DNA from: Asparagopsis taxiformis
Taxonomy: Eukaryota > Rhodophyta > Florideophyceae > Bonnemaisoniales > Bonnemaisoniaceae
Assembly: GCA_030407315.1 (NCBI GenBank)
Contig: JALQPE010002362.1
Location: 16,290-80,289, forward strand
DNA length: 64,000 nt
Direction of reading: 5' to 3'
The notes beneath the pieces are model-generated. The model searched no databases. It was not told where the DNA came from and worked only from the letters and a program-made list of their open reading frames with translations. Within the stretch, counting starts at the first letter, position 1; each line of letters opens with the position of its first letter. Both the position numbers and the translations under genes were made by a program. This document shows positions 11,760 through 21,880 of the stretch, in pieces.

Positions 11760-11984
11760 GTAAAAAGTGGCCTCATATGAGGTCATTTGACCTCATATGA
11801 GGCCACTTGTCCGATAGACACTAGCGGCTGCAAAGTTTGACTTACAGTGTTCAGCTCCGCCAAATCATTAAACTCGCTGAGGCGTCTTTCCGACAAAAAA
11901 GTTTACCATCTCAGAAGAAATTTACATTACTATTAGGGTGGTAAAAGTGGCCTCATATGAGGCCACTTGTCCGATAGACACTAG
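11760..11984. repeat. right terminal inverted repeats of piggyBac-like element
   Basis: Two copies of CCTCATATGAGGCCACTTG followed by TCCGATAGACACTAG end at 11824 and 11984. The inner copy has an extra CCTCATATGAGG in front. Upstream of both copies is a related TCATTAA(T/A)CTCGC stretch (about 11685 and 11866), so the two ends are homologous over more than 130 bp. Confidence 0.85.
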
Positions 11985-12140
11985 ATCCATCAGATATTGC
12001 CCACTAGAATGTCTTAGCCGATTGGACGTCCCGAACTTTCCAGACGTCCATCCAACCCTAAAATTCTGGTACAATTTACCTGTAGAATTTTACCTAGAAA
12101 AGTCAATTCCACATGCGCCCAAGTATCTATCTGTACTCGC

Positions 12141-12152
12141 ATTTTAAATATA
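12141..12152 (+). promoter_or_regulatory. possible TATA-like element of amine-oxidase-like gene
   Basis: TTTTAAATATAC lies about 160 nt ahead of the ATG at 12313. This is positional evidence only. Confidence 0.25.
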
Positions 12153-12312
12153 CACTAGCAGTATTACTCTAGCCATATCTGCACACGTCAGTTGATTTCC
12201 AAATATCCACGTTTTTGACCTCAACAGGTCCACCCCTTGACGAGCTAGGTCTTTAATCCGGATGCACGACTTCAATCTCTCACACTCCTGATACTCGCAT
12301 ACCCATCAAACT

Positions 12313-14263
12313 ATGACCTCCTCACCAACAACTTTCTTCCTTCTCACCTTCATCCTCACATCCACTCCCGTCCTCGCCCAGCATGACTGCGACATCTCCA
12401 TAGTAGGTGCCGGTATTGGCGGGGTGTACACAGCATGGCGTCTAGCTGTAGATGCGGCTGTAGTTCCAGCTCATCAAATATGTATCTTCGAGGCCAAGGG
12501 ACGGCCTGGTGGAAGAATACTCTCCGTGGATGATCCTGTCCCAGGATTCGATGGATATACCGTCGATTTAGGAGCATACAGGTTCGATATTCAAGTTCTC
12601 AATTCAATTCAATACATTCATCTCTATATCACTAACCAAAACCCTTCATATATCCGCAGATTCCATCGATCCATTCATCATCACATTCGACAATTGACAG
12701 AAATCGCTCTCAAGATCGACACGCTCTGTTACACAGATCCATTACAACGCGGTGATGAGCCCTGTGGTGCAGAAGTTCGTAACATCATCACAGCTCGTGG
12801 CTCTATATTCGGTACAACGAACGGTCGCGATGCTGGAGATAAGTTTTCGCGATACACAGACCGTATTCCGTACAACATTCCTCCGCAGTATCACTGGGGT
12901 CCAGGGACTTCCTTTGACAAGCCACGCGACCCATACGACTTCCTGTTCGGGCCGAATTCAATCATCAAGGAGCTTGGAGAGCGATGGGACGAACTGACAA
13001 GTGAGACGGACTATGAGAAGGCAATGGTTATTGCTGATGAGATTATTGTTGCGATGAGAAATGGCACTTTTCGTGGCATTCCATATTCGGACATCTCCCA
13101 CTTGGACGCTGCCATGAAAGCAGGACTTACTCGAGAGGAAAGGGCTCTATATTTCGATACTGCCTGGAGTGCTGGTGAACAGTTTCTGACAAGGATCAGT
13201 TTTATTGCGCCAAGGTCAGTTGTATACACGTTTCTTCGCCCTTCTTTCCGAACCGATTGGTCTGAAAGCAATGGTGACACCGGCAGAAATGCGTGATGGT
13301 GTGTTGCGAAGATCAGGCATGAGAACGATGATTGATAAGATGTTGCAACAGTCCATTCAAGCTGGTGTTCGAGTGTTTTTCAACCGGAAAGTGAGTTCGG
13401 TGCGAAGAGCAGAGTCTAAACCACTTCGCATTGGATTTTTCGACGGCGGTTTTGTGCTGACGAAGAAAGTCTTTTTGAACATTGGGAAGCCTGATCTGAT
13501 TGCGCTTGGTCTGGAATCCGAGCCTATGAGAAGTGGATCTGTAGAGTTTCGACGGTCTGTGGAGAGGATGTTTGTGGTAGGAATGGGCAAGACTTATTGC
13601 TTCTGGGAGGATGCATGGTGGCTATCGAAACTAAAATTCACATCTGGACGCACTCGGATGCAATCGCATGATTTACTATCCACTCGTTATCATGATGGCC
13701 ATGTAACATGCAAGAATTCAACCGAGCTGACAGGTTGCAGAGGGGGCCTTCTGATCTCATATTTGGTCGGTGACGACACGGGAACCGGAAGTGGAATCTA
13801 TCTGCATGCTTTCAACCAGGTGGCTTATACGCCATTGACAAATGCGGACAATCCGCAACGATTGATTCCCGGACAGATGAGCAAGAGTGAGGAAGTTTAT
13901 TTCAACGACGTGCTAAGCCAGGTGCGGAAAGTGCATCGATCTTCGGTCGAGGCTGTGGGTTTGGATGTAAGGGAAGCTATCCCTGCACCGGTAGGCTGTG
14001 TGGCGGCGGATTGGTTGGATGTGGGTGCGCATGTTGAAATTGGTCAGCCTAGGGGTGACATAATGTCGCTGCAGCGATTTACAAAACCTGTCGCGGACCT
14101 GGACATTTCTTTGGTGAATGAGGCTTGGGGACAGAGTGGTGCATGGGCTGAATCTTCTCTGAATAGTGCTGAGAGAGCGTTGTATCACGAATATGGAGTT
14201 GAGAAACCAGAGTGGATGGATGACGCGTTCCATAACTCGGTTATCAAACGATTCAACGTGTGA
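12313..14263 (+). CDS. secreted FAD-dependent amine-oxidase-like flavoprotein, frameshifted
   Basis: The ATG at 12313 starts a signal peptide (about residues 1-22, ending VLA). GAGIGG follows at 32-37, then an acidic FEAKGRPGGR that matches the FAD-binding segment of flavin amine oxidases. These families oxidise amines or thioether-linked substrates using FAD, and the actual substrate is unknown. A small in-frame intron is proposed at 12582-12659. Around 13205-13220 the reading frame changes by one base: residues up to about RISFIAP read in one frame, and GQLYTRFFALLSEPIG onward in another, running to a TGA at 14261. The second half carries no obvious further damage. It may be a real gene with a sequencing error or a young pseudogene. 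No operon-like partner is visible. Confidence 0.7.
12582..12659 (+). other. predicted 78-nt GT-AG intron
   Basis: The donor is AG|GTTCGA and the acceptor TATCCGCAG|A. Splicing keeps the frame (phase 2) and turns VDLGAYR...RFHRS into a continuous VDLGAYRFHRSIHHH. The unspliced version inserts 26 AT-rich codons with no family resemblance. Because the intron length is divisible by three, the unspliced frame is also open. Confidence 0.65.
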
Positions 14264-14445
14264 CATGTGTGATACGTGGCTTGTGTGGTATTCCAAGGCG
14301 CTGGCAGTCGTAGCCGATTGGACGCCCATCTAACCCTAGATTAAACACGATATTCAATATGACCGGTGTCGAGGAATTATTCGATCACAAAACCAAAGTG
14401 TGGAATGATCCGATTACAAATCCAAATCACAACTACCGAGAAATG

Positions 14446-14456
14446 TAAAATATATA
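14446..14456 (+). promoter_or_regulatory. possible TATA box of WD40-like/EF-hand gene
   Basis: AAATATATATG lies about 185 nt upstream of the ATG at 14634. This is weak, position-only evidence. Confidence 0.25.
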
Positions 14457-14633
14457 TGATACTCGCTGGATCTCAGGTAAAGTCAAGAATTTAAATATTC
14501 ACCAAATTGTCGTGAACGTGTACCCAAGTACAGCGCAAGTAAATTCCAGAAAGTCACTCCATCCCGTCAACGATGTCTCAACTGCGACACGCACCGCGCC
14601 GCCGCCAAGTCCAACGCACCTGTGACCGCCACA

Positions 14634-17189
14634 ATGGCCAGCCATGGAACAAACCTCAGGGCCGAATATGTCCAAATGCTGCATGCGGCAACGCCGCTTC
14701 GCTTCGCGCACATTGACGCTGACGCCGAGAACGTTGTCTACACATGTGGCGATAATGCCACCATTGTGCACAATCTACTCACCGCATCCTCATTACAAAT
14801 TCCAACCACGAGTCAAAAGCAGAACATAACCCATGTGTGCGCGCAAGCAGATGTCGTTGCAACGACCAGTCTCGACGGCACATGCGTCCTTCGTCGCTTC
14901 GATACCGCCAAAATTCAGATTTCGAAGGGCCTCTCCTTGCGGCGAAAGTCCGTTTCGACCGCCGTCAGCTGCTCTTTGTCCGCCGGTAGCGCGCTTCTGG
15001 CCGTTGTCTTCGTGGCCGCTGACATGCCGTTTTCGTGGTGTTCTATCTATGAGCAAAAGGGCTCCAAGCTGTTGTGGTCGTGGTCTTACCCCGTGTCTGC
15101 GGCGGATATGTCGTTTTCGCCGGATGGCCGCTTTGTGTTTCTGTGTATAGGATCGAATGGAGATGATGGTACGAGAATCATTGTGAGAAACACCGCAACT
15201 GGTGAGATTATTGCCAATCTCGATTTACAGGGTGAAGGCGATACCGCTTTGCCGAGGATAGCGTCCGACTTGACCGCTGACAATGTGGTGATTGCTGACG
15301 GCTCGTCACTGAGAATATGGAATATACACCGGCCTGAACAACAGCTTTCAATACTTCCGTCTTATACACCCGATACAGCATCTTCGTCGGCTGCCAAGTC
15401 GTCCATCGGTCCATGCGCTATCTCTAGAGATGGCAAAAAGGTAGTGGCTGCGATTGCCGCAAACTGTTTGGCGCTTTGGGATATTCCTTCTTGGACTAGA
15501 ATTGCGTCATTGGTAAGGCATAATGCGCCGCCAATTGCATGTGCAATATCTTCTTGTGGAAATTCAATCTTCTCTGTCGGTCAAGACGAGAGGGCATGCA
15601 AATGGATAGTACCCAAGGATGTACAAGTGAACAAGCGCTCTGTCATGGAAAATGCCCTGATAAAGATTTTCAGTAAGCCCGATATCCTCGACGAGGCGTT
15701 CATTGTGAAGCACATCAAGGCGGACAACGTGAAATCAGCATCAGATTTGCTAGTGGGTCATAACATTGTTCTGCTAGCCATTCGCTGCGGCGTGATCACC
15801 CGTGACAATATACATACTCTCGGCGGGTCAAGTTGGTATCTCCGCGATAATTTGTACTTACCCGCAAGTAGGTTGACGGATGAAAATTCAGCGATGCTTG
15901 ATGCGGTGTTCCATCACGCCGAAGATATTGGAATTATCACCGACGGATTTATTTTCAAGATTGCCAGAGAGATCAACACTGATTTGAACCAACGTCTAAG
16001 AAAAGTGGGCGAAGTGTTGAACGTGCTTTCCGAAACGGTGATTCAGGTCGAACGAAGGGTGACTGCCATTGAAAAGGACACGTCCACACTGGCACACGAT
16101 GTGAAGATGATCCACGCAATGGTTGGTGATTTGTCTGTGAACCAAGAAACGCTGCAAACAGCGGTGATTGGACTGTCGGACTCTTTGGCGCATCTGAAGA
16201 AATCCATCGAAAAGGGGAACAAACTGCAGAGAAACGCTAATATTGCAAAATGTATGCTGAGTTTCATCCCTTTGGTCGGCATGGCAATCGGCCAAGCAGC
16301 ATACACGGCGACGGATATAATAATGAGCATGACGGCGGAAGATTTGGTGCCGTTCGGTGTGGACACTGCAAAGGCAGCAATGACCCGACTAGCGCATGTT
16401 GATCTGAGCAATTTCCAGATTGCGAGTTACCTATTTTCCAAGAAGGCAATGAAACTTATGGAACCGACGGCATATCGCGCGGTGATGTGCAGCATCAAGG
16501 AAAGCGGATTTAGGGGAGCGGAAGATATTGGCGGAATGCTGCAGAGCGAAATCTCGAAATCGTCATCAGAAAGTGTCCCACTAGCGATGCTGGACGTCGG
16601 CTCCTCCGAGTGGGTGGCGGGCACAGGCAGCGGCAAAGTGTCGAGGAGCACAGACGGATTCGACGGCAGCTCAATTGATGAAAGGGCACGCAAGTGCTTT
16701 CAATATGTGACCAGCTGCAAAACGGCGGCGGAATTGAGCATTGGAGAAGCGACCATCGAGATCAACAATTTACTGGAGCGATGCGACGGCACTGCACAAG
16801 TAGCCGAGGAAAGGGTCGAGGAACTGTTTTTGAATCTCGCGGCGGAAGAGGCGGAGGCGGTTAGTGAAGACGTATTTGTAGAAATTTTTCGGAGCATCTA
16901 CGAGGAGCAATGCTCGCACAATGAAACCAATCAGATGCTGGAGGAGTTTGGCAAGCGGTTCGAAGATTGTTCAAGACCGACGGGCTTGCTGAGTATTCGA
17001 ATGGCAGCCAAGCTGTTTCGCAACTTGGAGAAGGAAATGTTGGAGGGCGGATATTTGAATTCGAAACGACACCAAGATCTCAACGCTGTTGTTGACGTCA
17101 TACGTGGGTTTGATGATGATGGCAATGACCGGATCGATCGGGACGAGTTTCTGAAAGCTGTGCAGAGTCTGTTCCACAGGTCGGACTGA
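14634..17189 (+). CDS. WD40-like beta-propeller protein with C-terminal EF-hand
   Basis: The first ATG, in a good ACAATGG context, is at 14634. An upstream in-frame GTG at 14622 is not needed. The 851-residue product has three parts. Residues about 15-340 form a degenerate WD40-like propeller: repeated hydrophobic strands, SFSPDGRFV, RIWNI, AISRDGKKVV, LALWDI and WD-type turns. Residues about 440-600 are helical and probably coiled coil, ending in a hydrophobic stretch, MLSFIPLVGMAIGQAAYTA, that might insert in or contact a membrane. The C-terminus has one canonical EF-hand loop, DDDGNDRIDRDE (about 827-838), with calcium ligands intact. I recognise no named family with this order. A calcium-responsive scaffold is the simplest guess. 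One exon, no damage: the best-preserved host gene in the window. Confidence 0.85.
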   Translation: MASHGTNLRAEYVQMLHAATPLRFAHIDADAENVVYTCGDNATIVHNLLTASSLQIPTTSQKQNITHVCAQADVVATTSLDGTCVLRRFDTAKIQISKGLSLRRKSVSTAVSCSLSAGSALLAVVFVAADMPFSWCSIYEQKGSKLLWSWSYPVSAADMSFSPDGRFVFLCIGSNGDDGTRIIVRNTATGEIIANLDLQGEGDTALPRIASDLTADNVVIADGSSLRIWNIHRPEQQLSILPSYTPDTASSSAAKSSIGPCAISRDGKKVVAAIAANCLALWDIPSWTRIASLVRHNAPPIACAISSCGNSIFSVGQDERACKWIVPKDVQVNKRSVMENALIKIFSKPDILDEAFIVKHIKADNVKSASDLLVGHNIVLLAIRCGVITRDNIHTLGGSSWYLRDNLYLPASRLTDENSAMLDAVFHHAEDIGIITDGFIFKIAREINTDLNQRLRKVGEVLNVLSETVIQVERRVTAIEKDTSTLAHDVKMIHAMVGDLSVNQETLQTAVIGLSDSLAHLKKSIEKGNKLQRNANIAKCMLSFIPLVGMAIGQAAYTATDIIMSMTAEDLVPFGVDTAKAAMTRLAHVDLSNFQIASYLFSKKAMKLMEPTAYRAVMCSIKESGFRGAEDIGGMLQSEISKSSSESVPLAMLDVGSSEWVAGTGSGKVSRSTDGFDGSSIDERARKCFQYVTSCKTAAELSIGEATIEINNLLERCDGTAQVAEERVEELFLNLAAEEAEAVSEDVFVEIFRSIYEEQCSHNETNQMLEEFGKRFEDCSRPTGLLSIRMAAKLFRNLEKEMLEGGYLNSKRHQDLNAVVDVIRGFDDDGNDRIDRDEFLKAVQSLFHRSD

Positions 17190-17603
17190 GAATAGTGCGT
17201 GCGTTGCATTTTTCGTCTGTGCTCGGCTAGCGATTCATAGCGTCGAGCCCAAGCTTATTTCGTTTGCGACTGGTTCCGAGTCGTCATCGGAACAGTTTCT
17301 GCCGCCTCGTTATTTACATATCGCAGACACTACCCGGGCGTGTCGAGAGTAATTATTCACGTGGTGGAGGCCAAAGTGCATAATATTAAACTTTTGAAAA
17401 TGGTTGAAACCAATTTTTATTCGACTCGAGTTTTCCCACCGATCAACTATACGCATATAGATTCCTACAACTGTTTCAGGAGCGCGGCTTGTGGAAACGC
17501 TGTTTCCCCATCTCATGACCTATCGCTCCGTTCCGCCCGCGGCGGACGTCAGCACGCGACTGGCATTTGTCCCAAACTAGCCGCTCCAGATGTCAACCAA
17601 GCG
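17190..17603. other. intergenic, nothing recognised
   Basis: This is the 3' flank shared by two convergent genes. I see no repeat or RNA gene. Confidence 0.5.
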
Positions 17604-18231
17604 TCAAATACATTGTCGCGAAACGCGGTTCACAGTTCCCCTACAACGCTCACAGCATTGATCCACATCCATATTACCTCTCGACACAAACTCTGCAAAC
17701 TCATCTTCATTACAAATCGTCCCCAGCAATCCCTCGTAGCATCTATTCAGACATCCGATACGCGGAGGCGGCGGTTCGACCGGCTGTAGAAGAAGCACAC
17801 TACTTCTCGAATTACCACACGTACAAACAGCCCTGACCCCCGGCTGTCCCGCCTCGCCGACCATCATCAACGAACAGACCGGCATATTCGGCGTTGGTGT
17901 CGGCGGTTCTGGTGTCGGTGGAACCGGTGTCGGTGTCCGGTGTCGGCGTTCTCTGCGACGGTCGAGGTACACATCGGAACCTACGCGCAAATCTGCGACA
18001 GTTGAAATCTTCAATCACGACACAATCCCGCGCGCAGAACCTTCTGCAGAACCTTCGCGCGCGTCCGCGTCGCACACAGCGACTGGGACATGCGCCGCAG
18101 AAACCCTGTCGTGAGAGAATGCTGGATAGTTTCTTCGTCAACGCTGGTCGCTTGTCATTATACGACGGTATATTCGACGACGATGTTAGCGTCGCGAATA
18201 GGAGCAATGTCAACACAGGGCACAACTTCAT
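17604..18231 (-). CDS. small secreted cysteine-rich protein with Thr/Pro linker, frameshifted
   Basis: The minus-strand ATG at 18231 opens with a signal peptide (CPVLTLLLFATLTSSS) and a propeptide-like stretch. A basic, Cys-rich module follows (FCGACPSRCVRRGRARRFC and further Cys/Arg). Near 17960 the frame shifts by one base inside a Thr-Pro repeat. In the other frame a TPTPVPPTPEPPTPTPN linker leads to a second Cys-rich module (CLNRCYEGLLGTIC, QCCERCRG) ending at 17604. The total would be about 205 residues. The bipartite Cys-rich/TP-linker layout resembles secreted wall or defence proteins, but I cannot name a family. The shift lies in low-complexity DNA, where assembly errors and slippage are both likely. 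Confidence 0.6.
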
Positions 18232-18827
18232 GCTGTTGTAACGGGTGTTATGATGGCTCGACAGTCCGTGCGAGATGCGCTTCGACTCGCTGCCGCGCTT
18301 CTCGGCTTAAAAAGCTGCGCTCTTCGCTGTTGCGCGCTTCGGAGAACAGATTGGAGCTTGTATGAGTGAAAGTCGCTTGCGCAAGGCCGGACTGGTGAAA
18401 TAGATTTGCGCATGTTTGTATGTGCGTCGAGGCATGTCTTGCGTAGAAAAAGAGCAGGTTGGAAGACAAGATATAATCGGAAAGGTTGTTATCTGTGACT
18501 ATTGGTATTGCTCAACGTTTACAAATCGTGATTTATGCGCGCAATTGGTCCGAGACGATGCGATTTGTTGTCTTGTCTTGTGCTGTGCACGACTTGGCAA
18601 CTTGAAAGGGGATATCGACCAAATAGAAACAAACTTCTCGCGTTCGACATGTTGTTGCCGCTCCAGTCGACTCGCATATCGCCAAGCTAGCGGCGTCCAC
18701 CCATTCATTACCGATGGAACCTGCAGAGAAGACAAGCGCATCGACCGGGTCCGTTCTCTACAACATTTGGAAAACAAACCAAAATATATGTTAAAGTTGG
18801 GGAAATATCTCAGTTTTCGGACTTGGC
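18232..18827. other. intergenic, nothing recognised
   Basis: Upstream flank of the minus-strand cysteine-rich gene. Overlapping short frames on both strands show no domain. Confidence 0.45.
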
Positions 18828-18862
18828 TCATAATCTGCTCATCACTGATGAGCAGATTATGA
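18828..18862. repeat. perfect 17-bp palindrome with 1-nt centre
   Basis: TCATAATCTGCTCATCA, then C, then the exact reverse complement. It lies about 225 nt ahead of the ATG at 19088 and could be a cruciform, a terminator-like hairpin in an RNA or a dimeric protein site. Confidence 0.9.
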
Positions 18863-18921
18863 TCTCTAATGTCTTCTGCATCCGACGTTACGTGCCGTCA
18901 CGATTTCGCACAACTCGACAC

Positions 18922-18946
18922 ATGTATATATGACAGTCACTGTCAT
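18922..18946 (+). promoter_or_regulatory. TATA-like stretch abutting a perfect palindrome
   Basis: TGTATATATGACAGTC runs directly into the palindrome ATGACAGT-C-ACTGTCAT (18930-18946), about 145-165 nt upstream of the first cysteine-rich paralogue. A further GTGACAG half site follows. The spacing suggests a core promoter with an overlapping dimeric binding site. This is inference only. Confidence 0.35.
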
Positions 18947-19087
18947 CACCGTGACAGAATCCACTCATGATGAAGATAGATCAGCTCATCTAGCGCTCAA
19001 TTCATTCGCCAAAGCTCTGACATCTCCTACAGATAGACTACAAAACCGCACACCATAACCCACAACAATCTCAGCTCGTCAAACACA

Positions 19088-19816
19088 ATGAGTTCAATCC
19101 CATTGTTTTCCTCCCTCCTCATCTGCCTATCTCTCGCCGCAGCTCAACAGCGCTGCGAACCCGGTTTCTTCCAAACTTTGTCCGGCAATTGCCTACCGTG
19201 CCCGCCGGGAACCGCGCAGCCGCGGCCCGGACAGAATTCCTGTGTGCCATGTCTCGACACCGAGATTGCGAAGCGAGGGAGTAGAGAGTGCACCTCATGT
19301 CCCGTGGATGAGATCGCCGACAGATCCAAGACAAAGTGTGTTTGCAAAATCGGAACCGGACGAGACTATAACGCCGATTCCCCACAATGCCAGTTATGTC
19401 GACCAGGAACTTTCAACCATAGACCCAGTCATTCAGCTCCATCTTGTGATTACTGCCGACCTGGAACCTTTCAGCCCAAGTCTGGTCAACTAGAGTGCCA
19501 GTCTTGTCCCCGTGGAACCCTCTCGGACTCTGGCGCCATAGCGTGTCAAGAATATCCACCGGGACTGATTGAAACTGGCCGTTACAGAGGCTCATGCCCA
19601 GTCGGAGAAGGCAATGTCCCTTTTCTTTCCAAATGCAGACTGTGTTACAGAGGCTCCTTTCAACCCGATCGAAGGCATCGGTCCATGTGTCTTCCTTGTC
19701 CGCCGTTGTCTGTCTCCAGACGCGGAGCCGCAGAATGCTTCGGTTGTCCTCCTGGACAGGCGGTGATCGGAAGGATTCAAAACGCTACCTCTGCACAGCA
19801 TGTCTACTGTGCATAA
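19088..19816 (+). pseudogene. secreted cysteine-rich repeat protein, paralogue 1, 5' part
   Basis: The ATG at 19088 starts a signal peptide ending near AAAQ. It is followed by tandem modules of the type C-PPGT-x(n)-C-x2-C, as in GCC2/GCC3 (ephrin-receptor-like) domains, e.g. CLPCPPGTAQPRPGQNSCVPC and CQSCPRGTLSDSG. Such modules form disulphide-bonded extracellular proteins. The frame ends at a stop just inside anomalous DNA 40 bp before a copia LTR. The missing C-terminal half lies beyond the retrotransposon at 26129-26719, in register with paralogue 2. The gene is therefore split by about 6.3 kb. Confidence 0.8.
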
Positions 19817-19855
19817 TGGGGTGCTATTGGTCCTATTGGATGATCCATTTATACA

Positions 19856-20307
19856 TGTCGAAATATTGCGGACTTAACTTAATGTAGTATTACTTTAACG
19901 TGATGTTACTGTAAGCTAGTAGTCTGTAATTCACAAGCCCCGCACGCCGGAGCTGGCTCCGGCGGCGTCGAGTCGTTCGATACGTTAACTACATAGGATA
20001 CGCTCGATCCCTGCCTCCCAGTCTTGGAAGGCAGAAGAGGGAATTGAGTAAAAACGCGGTCTAGCGACGAAAGCTAGCTCGCTGTTGCTCCCACCCACTT
20101 CGTCCCACTTTCCAGACTTCCTTACCTTCCTTACACTTCCCTTTGCATTCCATAACGTTCCACTGACGCGCGCACACCACTCGAACGTGGGAAGCAACAG
20201 CTGACCCTACAGGTCTGTTGACATACGTTGTTGTCAGTCCCTCTCATAGTGGCTTGGACCGCTATTGGCAACATCCTCTCGCTAACAAAAGGCCGTGCAC
20301 ACCGTCA
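19856..20307 (+). repeat. 5' LTR of copia element
   Basis: 452 bp, starting TG and ending CA. It contains an internal inverted repeat, GCCGGAGC-TG-GCTCCGGC. It differs from the 3' LTR by an extra C in a CCCC run and by GCGGTCT versus GGCTCT. Confidence 0.95.
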
Positions 20308-20343
20308 ATCCGGATTTGGTGTCACGACCGCGAGTGATCCGCC

Positions 20344-21880
20344 ATGTCCAACACGCCTAACGCCGCGAAAATAGCTCTCCGCGAGCAACTGATCAAGATG
20401 TGTAACGACTGCGAACCAATCACACCTACAGGTGAAATGTTCCGTTCTGCAGCACATCAAATCCTGACGAGTAATGAAATTGGTTCAGAGAGTCCCCCAG
20501 AGATCTTAACTGCCCGTATTTTGTCACTCATACCCCCACCTAAAAAGCTGTTTGACCAGGAACTATTCGACAATCCTACCTACCCTATGCTACTCCTGAA
20601 AGAAGCATCAGAACTCTATGGATGTCTAAAAATTCCTGAGAGTATCCTCGAACGCGTTGCCCCCGAGATGCTTGAGAATAAGTCATGCAGACTGTTTATC
20701 TGGCTTGCTTGTGTCCATAACCCCTCCGAAAGAATGGTCAATAGATACTTGAGACAATTCTGGAATACACAGAGCATAGTGAACGTCTCTCCTCCTTTGT
20801 CAGAAGCGCATCCTGTTACTGGAGATGTTGAAACTGCCGCGAACTGCTCGCACTCCTGTTCGCCGATCCGAGCTCAACTCACCTCTCTATTTCGGATCTG
20901 ATGACAATTCCTCAGATTACAGTGAAGTTCAAGAAACGCCTGTCGCTAAACCTGAACGCTCATATGTGACCAAACCTAGACGTAGATCCTTCCAAGTATT
21001 CGACGGTACTACCTCCGCACCTCGCTCAAGGCAGAAAAAGCCTGACGCTAAAAATGGACAGTACAATGACGGAAGCGATTCACACCGAAAGGCATCAGCG
21101 GTGTCATCACATTTTCGCGACATGAAATTTGACGGATCGAAGGAACAATCTATCAGACGAAGCATCATGGATTACAACATTTGTGCTAGTCAATACGAGT
21201 TGACATACGTCCAAAAGACACGCTTCTTTATCAATGTATTTGACGGAGCAGCACGCATTTTCTTTTGCGATAATACGCACGAGAATATGAGCTTCGATGA
21301 GCTTGCTAAAGTTATGAGCGAAGAGTACGACAATGATGCACGACAATTGTCACTACTCACAGAGCTAAGCACTATCACGTACGAGAAGATGTCCAAGAAG
21401 ATAGAGTCTTCCGACCCTGATGTTGTGTTATCTAAACTAGTTGACACAATCAACTCTCTCTCCCCACAATGTCCACCAGCATTCAGAAGAGACGAGAACA
21501 AATCTCACTTCTTGAGACAAGCTGTCATTCGACAACCCTGGGCTGAGAATGCTATATCCGAAATTACAACGGTCGGCTACAACTTCAACAAGTTCGTAAC
21601 TTCACTTCGAGTCAAGATGCAATTGTACGAAGAGAAGAAATCGTTGGAACCCGAAACGGAGACCTTGTACCAAAGGTATGGCCGAAAACCATCACAAGTA
21701 TCGCGCCGCACAAACCCGTACGACACACAGCGTCCAATGCCAAGCCTCAAAGGGAGGAAGAACAAGAATCCCCTTGACAGTGATGGAAGACGTATGTTGT
21801 GTAAATTGTGCGATGGTGACGACCACTTCGCCGAGATTGTGATGAGAGAAACATGAGAAGAGCCGTTAGAACGCAACTTC
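20344..21880 (+). pseudogene. copia gag of the inserted element
   Basis: The ATG at 20344 lies 36 nt after the 5' LTR. The frame shifts once near 20850, continues to 21856 and shifts again at the zinc knuckle. The knuckle begins CKLCDGDDHFAE, and its last Cys is recovered only if one base is added before ATTGTGATGAG. A helical gag region with YDICASQYELTYVQKT-like content precedes it. The product would be the capsid/nucleocapsid protein. Confidence 0.75.

Larger units (their letters stand above)
8819..11984 (-). mobile_element. piggyBac-like DNA transposon with doubled inverted termini
   Basis: A transposase gene on the minus strand (9506-11518) is flanked by inverted copies of CTAGTGTCTATCGGACA. 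Two copies lie in direct orientation on the left (8820, 8991) and two reversed on the right (ending at 11824 and 11984). Each is followed inward by the palindrome CCTCATATGAGG, or a close version, at a fixed short distance. The doubled ends suggest either long compound termini or one element (8991-11824) inserted into a relative (8819-11984). All four ends carry CTAG outside TGTCTATC. Confidence 0.85.
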
